Below, in pieces: positions 47,365 to 56,324 of a stretch of DNA of 64,000 nt (positions are counted from its first letter, which is position 1; every line of letters starts with the position of its first letter). The notes beneath the pieces are model-generated. The model did no database searches. It saw nothing but the letters and a program-made list of their open reading frames with translations, and was not told the origin of the DNA. The translations under genes and the position numbers were made by a program. Source of the DNA: CAVPJC01 sp963705155 (lineage in GTDB: Bacteria > Chloroflexota > Anaerolineae > Anaerolineales > UBA4823); the NCBI GenBank assembly GCA_963705155.1, contig CAVPJC010000001.1, positions 248,001 to 312,000 on the forward strand. Reading direction: 5' to 3'.

Positions 47365-48425
47365 ATGTTAGATGATTTAAGCCAGATCGAAAAAGCCGCC
47401 CTGGCGGCACTGGGCAGTGTACAGGATGACGCCTCTCTGGAGGCCTGGCGTGTAGCCCACCTGGGCCGCAGTGCGCCAATCATGCAGGCTTTTGACCGGC
47501 TGGGACAACTCCCCAAAGAAGAGCGCCCTGCCATTGGGCGCCGCGCCAACGAGGTCAAGCGCGCCATCGAAGCCGCCCTGGCCGAACGCCTCGAAATCAT
47601 GCGCCAGGCGACCCTGCAGCGCACCCTGCAAGCCGAGCGCCTGGATGTGACCCTGCCGGGCCGCCCCAGACCCTCGGTCGTTTGCATCCTGCCACCCGCA
47701 CCCTGCGCGAGATTTGCCGCGTGTTCGGCGAGATGGGTTTCCAGGTCTACCGCTCGCCAGAGGTGGAAACCGACGAAATCAATTTCCAGCTGCTCAACTT
47801 CCCGGTGGGGCACCCGGCCCGTGAAATGCAGGATACCTATTTCGTGGAAAGCAGCCGGGCGCGCGGTGACAACCCCATTCTCATGCGCACACACACCTCA
47901 CCCGGGCAAATCCGCGCCATGCGCGAGTATTCGGCTGAAAACCCGGACAACCCACCGCCGGTGCGCCTCATCCTGCCGGGTATGTGCTTTCGCTACGAAC
48001 AGATCACCATCCGCCACGAGATGCAGTTCAACCAGGTGGAAGTGTTGGCGGTGGGTGAAAAGATCACCTTTGGCGACCTCAAAGGCACCGTCAGCGAGTT
48101 TGCCCGCCGCATGTTCGGGCAAAATGTGCACACGCGCTTCCGCGCCTCATATTTCCCCTTCACCGAGCCCAGCGCCGAGGTGGATGTGGAGTGCTTCGTG
48201 TGCGGCGGCAGCGGCTGCGGCGTGTGCAAAGGCTCCGGCTGGCTCGAGATCATGGGCTGCGGTATGGTACACCCGGTGGTGCTGCAAAACGGCGGCTATG
48301 ACCCTGCCCGCTACAGCGGTTTTGCCGCTGGCATGGGCCCGGAGCGCATCACCATGCTGCGCCACCGCATTGACGACATCCGCTCTTTCTGGGCGAATGA
48401 TATGCGGTTTTTGGAACAGTTTTGA
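47365..48425 (+). CDS. pheS: Phenylalanyl-tRNA synthetase alpha subunit, one frame break
   Basis: About 354 residues. The N-terminal coiled coil (LDDLSQIEKAALAALGSVQD) leads into the class II core: PATRTLREICRVFGEMGFQV, MRTHTSPGQIRAMREY (motif 2 region, Phe recognition) and PERITMLRHRIDDIRSFWAN (motif 3). The insertion VECFVCGGSGCGVCKGSGWL adds a cysteine-rich, zinc-knuckle-like loop seen in many PheS proteins. One missing C at 47671-47673 breaks the frame before LGRLHPATRTL. AGGAGG stands before the ATG. Expression is set by the T-box leader. pheT would normally follow directly, but a small cassette intervenes. Confidence 0.94.
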
Positions 48426-48427
48426 AA

Positions 48428-48456
48428 GAGAATCGGGAATAGAAATTAGAGATTCG
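48428..48456 (+). repeat. Left inverted repeat of the pheS/pheT cassette
   Basis: It begins GAGAATCGGGAATAGA and ends TAGAGATTCG. TAGAGA-like units recur inside, so it may itself be built from short direct repeats. Confidence 0.6.
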
Positions 48457-48474
48457 TCGATAAAAAAGGCTATT

Positions 48475-48975
48475 ATGAGCATTAAAGGATTGGAAAAACT
48501 GGAAACCTGGCGGAAGGCAAAGGACTTCTCGATAAAAATTTATCGAGAAGTTGTCCCATTACTGCCGCCAGAAGAAAAATGGGGGCTGAGTCAGCAAATC
48601 CGCAGGTCAGCTGTGAGCATCCCGGCCAACATTGCTGAAGGGTACGGGCGTTTTTACTACCAGGACAATGTTCGCTTTTGCTACAATGCACGCGGCTCAC
48701 TCACAGAAACGCTCAGTCATATTTCCATTGCTTATGAGCTTGGCTTTCTTCCCGAAGCGCTTTTTACGGAATTTGAAACACAAGGCGATGATCTGATGCG
48801 TCTGATCCATGGCTATATCGCCTATCTGAAGCGCAGCAAACAGGGAGAGTCAGACCCTGGAAACGCCCGCGCGGTTCACGATGTTGGGGAGCCTTACATC
48901 GCTGAAGAACTGGATGAAGAGCACGATTCTCTATTCTCTAATCGCGATTCTCGTTTTTCTCAGGAGATCGACTAA
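48475..48975 (+). CDS. Four-helix bundle protein (IVP/S23-like)
   Basis: A 166-residue protein. Residues 1-120 match the four-helix-bundle family linked to 23S rRNA intervening sequences: LEKLETWRKAKDFSIKIYRE, LSQQIRRSAVSIPANIAEGY (the strongly conserved SIPANIAEG) and then the last helices. Members often sit in odd places as solitary genes; their role is unknown, though RNA binding has been suggested. The C-terminal 40 residues (HDSLFSNRDSRFSQEID) are translated from the right inverted repeat and are probably not part of the fold. It lies between pheS and pheT and its stop overlaps the pheT ATG by one base. Confidence 0.85.
   Translation: MSIKGLEKLETWRKAKDFSIKIYREVVPLLPPEEKWGLSQQIRRSAVSIPANIAEGYGRFYYQDNVRFCYNARGSLTETLSHISIAYELGFLPEALFTEFETQGDDLMRLIHGYIAYLKRSKQGESDPGNARAVHDVGEPYIAEELDEEHDSLFSNRDSRFSQEID
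48924..48952 (-). repeat. Right inverted repeat of the pheS/pheT cassette
   Basis: Read on the minus strand it begins GAGAATCGCGATTAGA and ends TAGAGAATCG. It differs from the left copy at five positions. Confidence 0.6.
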
Positions 48976-51580
48976 TGAAAATACCCCTTTCCTGGCTTAA
49001 AGATTTTGTTGATATCGACCTGCCCCTCGAAGACCTGGCCCACCAGCTCACCATGGCCGGGCTGGAGGTGGAGGAGATTCGATGCGTGGGCCTGCCGCTG
49101 CCGGGCGACAATGCAGATGGCAGTTCCGGCGGGCATGCCCGCCCCCAGACCAGGCTCTCCGGGCTGGAATGGGATCCTGCCAAGATCGTCACGGCCTCGG
49201 TTTCGGAGGTCATGCCTCACCCCAACGCCGACCGGTTGGTTCTGTGCAAGCTCTACGATGGCGAAGGCGAGCACATCGTGCTCACCGGCGCCCCCAACCT
49301 TTACCCCTACAAGGGCCTGGGACGGCTGGATAAACCGCTCAAGGTGCCCTATGCCCGTGAAGGTGCCCGCATTTACGATGGTCACCAGCCCGGCCAGGTG
49401 CCCACGACCCTCAAGCGCACCAAAATCCGCGGGGTCGAATCCTATTCCATGATCTGCTCTGAAAAAGAGCTGGGCATATCTGAAGAACATGAAGGCGTCA
49501 TCATTTTTGATGAGGATGCCCCGGTGGGCGTCCCGCTGGTGGAATACATTGGCGATGCCGTGCTGGATATTTCGATACTGCCCAACACCGCTCGCGCCGC
49601 CAGTGTGCTCGGTGTGGCCCGTGAAGTGGCTGCCATCACCGGTAAACCGCTCAAAATCCCGCCGGATTACTTCGATATGCACGCCGCCGGAGGGCAGGTG
49701 CAGGCCCGGATCGAAATTCGCAATCCGCAGCTCAACCCGCGCTTTGTCCTGGGTCTGATCCGGGATATTCACATCGGCCCCAGCCCGTATCAAATCCAGC
49801 GCCGATTGCGCCTGGCGGGCATGCGCCCGATCAACAACATCGTGGATGCCACCAACTATGCCATGCTGGAGCTGGGCGAACCACTGCATGCCTTCGATTA
49901 CGATGTGCTGGTGCAGCGCGCCGCCGGGGCTGCACCCACCATCATCACCCGCACCGCCCACCCCGGCGAGCGCTTGACCACCCTGGATGGCGTGGAGCGC
50001 AGCCTGGATGAAACCACCGTGCTGGTGTGTGATACCGCCGGCCCGCTTTCCATTGCCGGCGTCATGGGCGGCGCTGAAACCGAGGTGAGCGCAAATACCC
50101 GCAGTGTGCTGCTGGAGGGCGCCTCCTGGAATTTCATCAATATTCGCAAGACGGCCCAGGCGCAGAACCTGCCCTCCGAGGCCAGCTACCGCTTCTCGCG
50201 CGGCGTCCATCCGGCTCAGGCAGAACGCGGCGTGCGCCGCGGCCTGGAACTGATGCGCCGGTGGTCAGGCGGTGAGGTGGCGCAGGGCCTGGTGGATAAC
50301 TACCCCCTCCCGCCGCAGGATCCACAGGTACCAATTACTCCTGCTGAGGTAAAGCGCTTGCTGGGCATCACCCTGACGGCTGTAGAAATTGCCGCCCTGC
50401 TGCGCCGCCTTGAATTTACCGTTGAGCTGGATGGCGACACAGTGCGCGCAACCACGCCCGATCACCGGCTGGATATCGGCGTGGGCATTACCGGCGCAGC
50501 CGACCTGGTGGAGGAGATCGCCCGCGTCTACGGATACGACAACATCCCCGCCTCCCGCCTGGCCGATGAACTCCCCCCGCAGCGCGGCAACCCTTCGCTG
50601 GAAAGCGAAGACCGCATTCGCGACCTGCTGGTCTATCTGGGCTTCCAGGAAGTAATCAGCTACCGGCTGACCTCCCCCGAGCGGGAAGCGCGCCTGTTTC
50701 CATCCGCGGCTGTTCACGGACCTGGTGAGGCTGCTCAGGAAGATTTTGCCACCCGGGGCAGCCTTATGTGCGCCTGGCGAACCCCATCGCCAGCGACCGC
50801 GCTGTGCTGCGCCAGAGCCTGCTCTCCAGCGTGATGGAGGTGATGGAGCGCAACGCCCGCCTGCGCCAGCGCATGGCGCTCTTTGAAATCGGGCCTGTCT
50901 TCCAGCATACAGGTGAAGACGACCTGCCGCGCGAGCCGCAGCGCGTGGCTTTGCTGCTGGCAGGTCCACGCTCCGCCCCCGGCTGGCAGCCTGCCGATAC
51001 GGCCCCAATGGATTTTTATGATCTGAAAGGTGTGCTTGAAGCGCTGCTGAACAGCCTGCACATCCCGGACATTCGATTCGAGCCGGGCGCTCACCCCTCC
51101 TACCACCCGGGCAAATGCGCCCGCATTCTCTCGGGCAGTCAGCTACTGGGCATCAGTGGCGAGCTGCACCCCCTGGCGCGCGCCGGTTACGACCTGCCGG
51201 TTACTCTTGCTGCTACCCCGCTGCTGGCTGCCGAGCTGGATCTTGACGCGCTTCAAAGTCTCATCCTTATCCTGTATGATTCGCTCCCCGTGCCAGAATT
51301 CCCGCCCGTACTGGAAGATCTGGCCGTGGTGGTCGAAGAAGGCTTGCCTGCCGAGCGTGTCGAACAGGTCATCCGCGCCGCCGGCGGGAAGACCGTCACC
51401 AGTATCCGCCTGTTCGATGTTTACCGCGGCGGACAGGTGGGCGCCGGCATGAAGAGCCTGGCTTACAGCCTCACCTACCAGGCTGCAGACCGCACCCTGA
51501 CGGACAAAGAAGCCGCACAGGTGCGCCAGCGTGTCATCCGCCAGTTGGAGCAGGAGCTGGGAGCAAAATTGAGGGCCTGA
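48975..51580 (+). CDS. pheT: Phenylalanyl-tRNA synthetase beta subunit, one frame break
   Basis: About 869 residues. The start MKIPLSWLKDFVDIDLPLED is standard PheT. The tRNA-binding EMAP/OB domain (about 40-160) holds VMPHPNADRLVLCKLYDGEG, the B3/B4 editing region has FRLSRGVHPAQAERGVRRG-like sequence (YRFSRGVHPAQAERGVRRGL), the B5 domain follows, and the C-terminal anticodon-binding domain ends YRGGQVGAGMKSLAYSLTYQ. One missing G in the run at 50755-50758 breaks the frame before QPYVRLANPIASDRAVLRQS. The ribosome binding site AGGAG lies just outside the right repeat of the upstream cassette. Confidence 0.94.
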
Positions 51581-51603
51581 AAAATAAAAAGTCCCCCACC
51601 TTT

Positions 51604-51631
51604 TTGAGAACCGGCGGGCTGAGGGTATAAT
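51604..51631 (+). promoter_or_regulatory. Promoter of a small membrane-protein gene
   Basis: TTGAGA (51604-51609), a 16-base spacer and a consensus TATAAT (51626-51631). It lies 52 bases before the ATG at 51683. Confidence 0.65.
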
Positions 51632-51682
51632 TCAGGCAGTTCGTATTCGGCTTTCAATTCTTATCATCGTCAGGAGGTTTGC

Positions 51683-51985
51683 ATGGACCGCAGAACAACC
51701 GGAATTGTCGCTACAATCGTCGCCGTCTTACTGTGTGGCTGCCCCGGGTTGGTCAGCCTGTGCTTTGGCGCCATGTTTGCCCTGGTGGGAGGCATCCCGG
51801 GCGCAGATATTGACGTGTTTGGAAGCAGCGACCCAGGCAACGCCGTGGGTCTGGGCATCGGGGGAATATGCCTGGGCATCATCTTCATCATCATCCCCGT
51901 CGTGGTCGGCTTTCTGATGCTGCGCAACAAACCCGCAGCTATACCGCCCGCCGGACCCAGCGAACCACTGCCCCCGGCGATCTAA
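51683..51985 (+). CDS. Small two-helix membrane protein
   Basis: A 100-residue protein with two membrane helices (VATIVAVLLCGCPGLVSLCF, about 9-28, and GICLGIIFIIIPVVVGFLML, about 61-80), a Gly/Asp-rich loop between them and a Pro-rich tail. The LLCGCPG stretch resembles a lipobox but lacks a clear mature domain after it, so a membrane protein is preferred. No family was recognised. It has its own promoter and an AGGAGG ribosome binding site. Confidence 0.6.
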   Translation: MDRRTTGIVATIVAVLLCGCPGLVSLCFGAMFALVGGIPGADIDVFGSSDPGNAVGLGIGGICLGIIFIIIPVVVGFLMLRNKPAAIPPAGPSEPLPPAI

Positions 51986-52008
51986 ACCCCCAACCGCGCT
52001 CGACAATT

Positions 52009-52051
52009 TTTCTGTATTCGCTCATAGCTTTATTTTGAGCGAATACAGAAA
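52009..52051. repeat. Perfect 16-bp inverted repeat (hairpin)
   Basis: TTTCTGTATTCGCTCA (52009-52024) and its exact complement (52036-52051) surround an 11-base loop. No T tract follows on either strand, so it is not a typical terminator. Confidence 0.8.
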
Positions 52052-53566
52052 TTCTGGAATAACCAACTGTTCACCCGGCGCTCCTATTTAATCCCAATAC
52101 TATTTATCTCTGGCGCCACCCTGTGGCTCAGATTAACCAACCTGGGTTACTCAGACCTGCAGGGAGACGAGATCAAAGCCCTGGCATTGCTCAAACCCGG
52201 GCAAGATTTGCTGAGCTTTATTATTAAGCAGAGAAAGGGTCCCACTCAGTTCCTGGTCACTTACCTGGTCGGGCTCCTGCAGCCAGAATATCAAAATAAC
52301 TTCCTGACCCGGCTGCCTTTTGCCCTTGCCGGCATCCTGGCGGTCGGAGTTTTTTATCAGGTTATCCAGCTTCATTATGGTAAAAAAATTGGATTGTTTG
52401 CTGCCCTGTTTTTCAGCCTGAACGGTATCTTTATTGGATTATCAAGAATAGCGCAGTACCAATCGCTGGTTCTCCTGTTTTCTGTCTTGACCTTATATTT
52501 CTTCAGTCTCGCAGCAAAAGAAAACCGCCTGAAAATTGGCGGTATCTATCTGGGAGTGTGCTGCTGGGCGGCCGCGCTGCTCACACACTATGACGGCATC
52601 TTTATTGCTCCTTATGCAATTTATCTGCTCATCCGCTGGTACAAAGCCCCGTCGCACATCGCCTCTCGGGAAAAAGGCAAACACCTGGTTCTGGCTTCTG
52701 CCCTTTTTACGATCCTGCTGATCATCTTCTTCATTCCTTTCGGTCTTTCAGTATCCAACGCTACCCAGAGTTACTGGTTGGAACGATTGATGGGCGAAGG
52801 CGCCGCCGATCAGCTCCCCAGTTCCATCATCACATTCACACTGTATAATCCCACAATTATCCTTTATATTGATCTGCTTCTGGTACTCTCTGCACTGGTG
52901 TACGCAAAATCACTGCTCCCGGTCATCTTGTGGGCAATTCTCCCCTGGAGTGTTTTGGAAATTCTGGTGTTTGACCCCGGGACTCACATCTACAACTACC
53001 TGTTGCCGGCCTGTGTCATGCTGGCGTTTGGTTTGAAAACCCTTGAAACCGCGCTCAACACAATGATTAAAGGTCGGGCAAGGTTGGTTCTAACCACCGC
53101 ACTGCCAGCCAGTTTATTTGTATTCCTGTTCATGGTTGCCCACCTGATTTTTATCGATCATACTCCCGAGTACCCCTGGAATAATCGCGGTATCCTTGGC
53201 TGGGTGGTTGGCTTGCCAGATGAAAAATACCGGGTATGGCCGTATGGTTTTCCGTATAACCGACGATGGGATGAGATTGGCGATTTTGTAAAATTGGACC
53301 AGAACAGTACTTATTACAGCACCAACGAAAACAAGTCCATAGCCAGCTATCATATCCCCTATCCATTTGATATCGATAAAGCCGGATATTACATTCATAT
53401 CTACCACCCTCAGAGCCTGCATGACCGGATAGCCAGCGATAAAATCCGCTACTGGCTCAAAAATCATCCCCCGCTCAAAGTATTCAAAGTCAACAACCAG
53501 GTCGTCTCCGAAATTTACTTCATGCCCGCTGGTAGTTTTGAAGAGATCCGCCAGGCCGGGTATTGA
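52028..53566 (+). CDS. GT-C type membrane glycosyltransferase (PMT/ArnT-like), start unclear
   Basis: The frame is open from 52028 to 53566 (about 500 residues). Near its start LWLRLTNLGYSDLQGDEIKA carries the acidic Asp/Glu pair of the first loop found in dolichyl/undecaprenyl-phosphate mannosyltransferase-like enzymes. Some ten helices follow (for example VLLFSVLTLYFFSLAA and LILVLSALVYA-like LLLVLSALVYAKSLLPVILW). The C-terminal 140 residues are extracytoplasmic. No ATG, GTG or TTG lies before the conserved loop in this frame; the first TTG is at 52187, inside the domain. Either a CTG/ATA start is used or a base is missing near 52055. The likely role is sugar transfer from a polyprenyl-phosphate donor to surface molecules. 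Confidence 0.65.
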   Translation, partial: LYFERIQKFWNNQLFTRRSYLIPILFISGATLWLRLTNLGYSDLQGDEIKALALLKPGQDLLSFIIKQRKGPTQFLVTYLVGLLQPEYQNNFLTRLPFALAGILAVGVFYQVIQLHYGKKIGLFAALFFSLNGIFIGLSRIAQYQSLVLLFSVLTLYFFSLAAKENRLKIGGIYLGVCCWAAALLTHYDGIFIAPYAIYLLIRWYKAPSHIASREKGKHLVLASALFTILLIIFFIPFGLSVSNATQSYWLERLMGEGAADQLPSSIITFTLYNPTIILYIDLLLVLSALVYAKSLLPVILWAILPWSVLEILVFDPGTHIYNYLLPACVMLAFGLKTLETALNTMIKGRARLVLTTALPASLFVFLFMVAHLIFIDHTPEYPWNNRGILGWVVGLPDEKYRVWPYGFPYNRRWDEIGDFVKLDQNSTYYSTNENKSIASYHIPYPFDIDKAGYYIHIYHPQSLHDRIASDKIRYWLKNHPPLKVFKVNNQVVSEIYFMPAGSFEEIRQAGY

Positions 53567-53591
53567 GTCGCTGGATAAACCCTCCTAAATC

Positions 53592-55472
53592 TCACAGGCA
53601 GCCCTCCACAATTTCGGCTGCCAGGTCAAAGCGGCTGAACTGCGGCATAAGGTACACGCCGCTGGCCCAGGTGCGCATCTGCTCGATGAGATCCAGGGCA
53701 ATGCGCACACCTTCCTGTGGCGCCTTCTCACCGGCTGAACGCACACGGCGTTGAATTTCATCAGGGATGGAAACCCCGGGGACTTCGTTGTGCAAAAAGG
53801 CGGCATGCCGGGCGCTGTACAACGGCAGCACTCCCGCCAGCACAGGTATTTCCAGCAAGCCGTGCTGCATTTCATAGGCTTTGATGAAATCCGCTGCCTG
53901 CTCCGGCTGGTACACCGGCTGGGTCAGCAAAAAATCCGCCCCGGCTCTCAGTTTACGGCGCAAGTTCTTTATTTCCTGTTCGGGGTCCTGCGGGGCCAGA
54001 TTCAGGGCGCAGCCCACAAAGAAGGAGGTCGGCTGGCCGATATCCACGCCGGCATGATCCAGACCGGCATTGAAATTTTGCTTGATCAGCTTGATCAAGC
54101 CGGACGGCACCAGGTCGTAATTATCCATAGCTTCGGGGTAATCACCGATGGCGGTCGGGTCGCCCATCACCACAAACACATTGCGAATGCCCAGAGCGTG
54201 GGCAGCCAGCAGGTCGCCCTGCACACGCAGAAGGTTGCGGCCGCGCGTGGGGAAGTGCAGGGTGGTTTCAATCTTAAATTCGCGCTGGATGATGCTGCAC
54301 ACCGCCCACGGGCTCATACGCATGCGCGCCATGGGGCTGTCGGCAATGTTGATTACATCGGCTCCGGCTTCCGCCAGCAGGCTGGCGCCCGCGATGAGCT
54401 TGTGGGTCGAAAGGCCGCGCGGCGGGTCCATCTCCACCGAGACCACAAATTTTCCCGCAGACAGTTTTTGCGCCAGGCGGGAGGGATGCTCGGCCAGAGA
54501 AGGGCGCTCTTCCGCCTCCACCGGCAGCGCCGGCTCACCCATCGAGATGGTTTGACCGGCAGCGATTTTCTCCAAAGCCGCGCCCAATGCAGCAATATGG
54601 GCAGGCGTGGTGCCGCAGCAGCCGCCCACCAGGCTGGCGCCCGCTTCGTAAAAGGCCTGGGCGTATTCGCCAAAATAGTCCGGGTTGGCCGGGTACATGA
54701 TGCGCCCGCCTACCTGTTCGGGCCAGCCGGCGTTGGGCATCACCGAAAAACGCATTCCGGGCGCAGCCAGGCGCATTTGCTTTAAGATGCGCCAGATCTG
54801 CGCCGGGCCTTCCGAGCAGTTCACACCGATCACATCTACAGCCAGACCGGCCAGCTCAAGGGCCACTTTTTCAGGGCTGTCGCCCAGCAGGGTGCGGTCG
54901 TCACGGGTGAAGGTCATCGAGGCCGCTACCGGCAGAGTGCACACCTGGCGGGCGGCAGCTACCGCCTCACGCACTTCATACAGGTCGCTGAAAGTCTCGA
55001 TGAAAATCAGGTCGGCGCCGGCCTGTGCCAGAGCGCCGATTTGCTCTGCAAAAGCCTGGCGCGCTTGCTCGGGCTGCACCCTGCCGAAGGGCGCCAGGCG
55101 CACTCCCAGCGGACCCACATCGCCTGCCACCAGCACATCCCGGCCCGCCGCCAACCCCGCCTGCCGGACCAGCTCCACACCGGAGCGGTTGATCTCCTTC
55201 AACCGGCGCTCCAACCCGTGAGCCGCCAGCTTGAATCGGTTGGCCCCAAAGGTGTTGGTCTGGATGATGCGCGCTCCGGCATCTATATACGCCCGGTGCA
55301 CCTCGCTTACCAGTGCAGGGTTTTCCAGGTTGAGAGCGTCAAAACATGCCTCGAAACCCACCCCGCGGGCGTTCAGCATGGTACCCATGGCGCCGTCACC
55401 CAGCAGAGGGATCGAAGAAATGGATAGAAGTTCTAGAAATTTTGAAACCGGCTGCACATCACTCTCGATCAT
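53592..55472 (-). CDS. Homocysteine S-methyltransferase / methylenetetrahydrofolate reductase fusion
   Basis: An intact bifunctional protein of about 626 residues. The N-terminal domain (about 1-290) is a Pcm/BHMT-type methyltransferase with GAMGTMLNARGVGFE, the zinc cysteine of IGVNCSEGPAQIW and the CC pair of LVGGCCGTTPAHIAALG. The C-terminal domain (about 330-620) is a MetF-type FAD barrel: VVSVEMDPPRGLSTHKLIAG, VFVVMGDPTAIGDYPEAMDN and FLLTQPVYQPEQAADFIKAY. This is the YitJ-like arrangement that makes 5-methyl-THF and passes the methyl to homocysteine, giving methionine. The start at 55472 is chosen for the GAGG upstream; a start 12 codons earlier is possible. It has no visible riboswitch. 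Confidence 0.9.
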   Translation of the reverse strand: MIESDVQPVSKFLELLSISSIPLLGDGAMGTMLNARGVGFEACFDALNLENPALVSEVHRAYIDAGARIIQTNTFGANRFKLAAHGLERRLKEINRSGVELVRQAGLAAGRDVLVAGDVGPLGVRLAPFGRVQPEQARQAFAEQIGALAQAGADLIFIETFSDLYEVREAVAAARQVCTLPVAASMTFTRDDRTLLGDSPEKVALELAGLAVDVIGVNCSEGPAQIWRILKQMRLAAPGMRFSVMPNAGWPEQVGGRIMYPANPDYFGEYAQAFYEAGASLVGGCCGTTPAHIAALGAALEKIAAGQTISMGEPALPVEAEERPSLAEHPSRLAQKLSAGKFVVSVEMDPPRGLSTHKLIAGASLLAEAGADVINIADSPMARMRMSPWAVCSIIQREFKIETTLHFPTRGRNLLRVQGDLLAAHALGIRNVFVVMGDPTAIGDYPEAMDNYDLVPSGLIKLIKQNFNAGLDHAGVDIGQPTSFFVGCALNLAPQDPEQEIKNLRRKLRAGADFLLTQPVYQPEQAADFIKAYEMQHGLLEIPVLAGVLPLYSARHAAFLHNEVPGVSIPDEIQRRVRSAGEKAPQEGVRIALDLIEQMRTWASGVYLMPQFSRFDLAAEIVEGCL

Positions 55473-55559
55473 CGGTAATGATTCCTCACGCTGTGGTTCT
55501 CCCGGCATGCAATCAGCCGGTCTCCCATTTTATCATCCTGTGACGCGCAGAGGGCGGAC

Positions 55560-55587
55560 TTGACTTTCAAACTGCCGGAACTATAAT
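55560..55587 (+). promoter_or_regulatory. Promoter of the isochorismatase-type gene
   Basis: TTGACT (55560-55565), a 16-base spacer and TATAAT (55582-55587), 25 bases before the ATG. Confidence 0.7.
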
Positions 55588-55611
55588 CAAAACATAAAAA
55601 AGGAGCGGCCC

Positions 55612-56145
55612 ATGCTCAGCTTGCAAAATAACACCGCTCTGCTGGTCATCGATGTCCAACAGGGCTTGTTTAGAAAGAGCATTCCAATCTTTAGAGCCAA
55701 TGAGCTCTTGGTAAAGATCAACACCCTGATTGACAGCGCCCACCAGGCCGGAGCTCCCGTGTTCTTTGTACAGCATTCCAACCAGAAAATCCTGGTGTAC
55801 GGCTCAGATGACTGGCAATTGCACCCGCAGCTCCAGCCCGGCCCGCAAGATTGCACCATCCATAAGCAACATGGCAACGCCTTTGAAGAGACCAACCTGC
55901 AGGAAGAATTGAAGGCAAGGTACATCGACACACTGGTGGTAACCGGGTTGGTCACGCACGGCTGCGTGAAGGCCACCTGTCTGGGAGGGAAAGAGCTGGG
56001 GTATCGCGTGATCCTGGTTGAAGATGGACACAGCAGCTACAGCAAAGACGCCGCCCGGCTGATCGAGGAGTGGAACCAAAAACTGGCTCAGGGGATTGTC
56101 GAGTTGAGATCGACTGCCGAGATAACTTTTGCGGTTGCAGCTTGA
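55612..56145 (+). CDS. Isochorismatase-family cysteine hydrolase
   Basis: An intact 177-residue protein. The catalytic triad of the family is visible: Asp in ALLVIDVQQGLF, Lys in the CTIHKQHGNAF segment and Cys in VTGLVTHGCVKATCLGG. Members hydrolyse amides such as nicotinamide, N-carbamoylsarcosine or ureidoacrylate, or isochorismate. The SDDWQLHPQL loop does not settle the substrate. AGGAG precedes the ATG. It stands alone, divergent from the methyltransferase/MTHFR gene. Confidence 0.88.
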   Translation: MLSLQNNTALLVIDVQQGLFRKSIPIFRANELLVKINTLIDSAHQAGAPVFFVQHSNQKILVYGSDDWQLHPQLQPGPQDCTIHKQHGNAFEETNLQEELKARYIDTLVVTGLVTHGCVKATCLGGKELGYRVILVEDGHSSYSKDAARLIEEWNQKLAQGIVELRSTAEITFAVAA

Positions 56146-56238
56146 GCCGCCGGAGCGTGCTGGCAAACGGATGGGCTCCAGGTGAATGGCTCGGGCCGTT
56201 GTCCGGTTGTTTTCCTTGTCCCGATGCCCACAAATATG

Positions 56239-56261
56239 ATACCGTGATGTGTTGACGGTAT
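56239..56261. promoter_or_regulatory. Inverted-repeat operator before the HTH/PBP regulator
   Basis: ATACCGT (56239-56245) and ACGGTAT (56255-56261) form a perfect inverted repeat with a 9-base spacer. The right arm merges with a TATAAT (56259-56264). The regulator's GTG is about 60 bases downstream, so autoregulation is likely. Confidence 0.55.
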
Positions 56262-56324
56262 AATATACCCACATTAAGCTTTCTCTTTAACCATAGAAAT
56301 TTATCTAACCGGTGCTGGTTACCT

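Larger units (their letters stand above)
48428..48952 (+). mobile_element. Putative small cassette with terminal inverted repeats around a four-helix-bundle gene
   Basis: Imperfect 29-bp inverted repeats (48428-48456 and 48924-48952; 24 of 29 positions match by hand alignment) bracket one gene and nothing else. The left repeat begins two bases after the pheS stop and the right one ends 22 bases before the pheT start, sparing both genes and the pheT ribosome binding site. No transposase is present, so any movement would be passive or of an undescribed kind. Confidence 0.5.

Noticed and set aside
48975..49100. Disruption of pheT by the upstream cassette
   Set aside because: The pheT ribosome binding site and N-terminus lie outside the right repeat and are intact.
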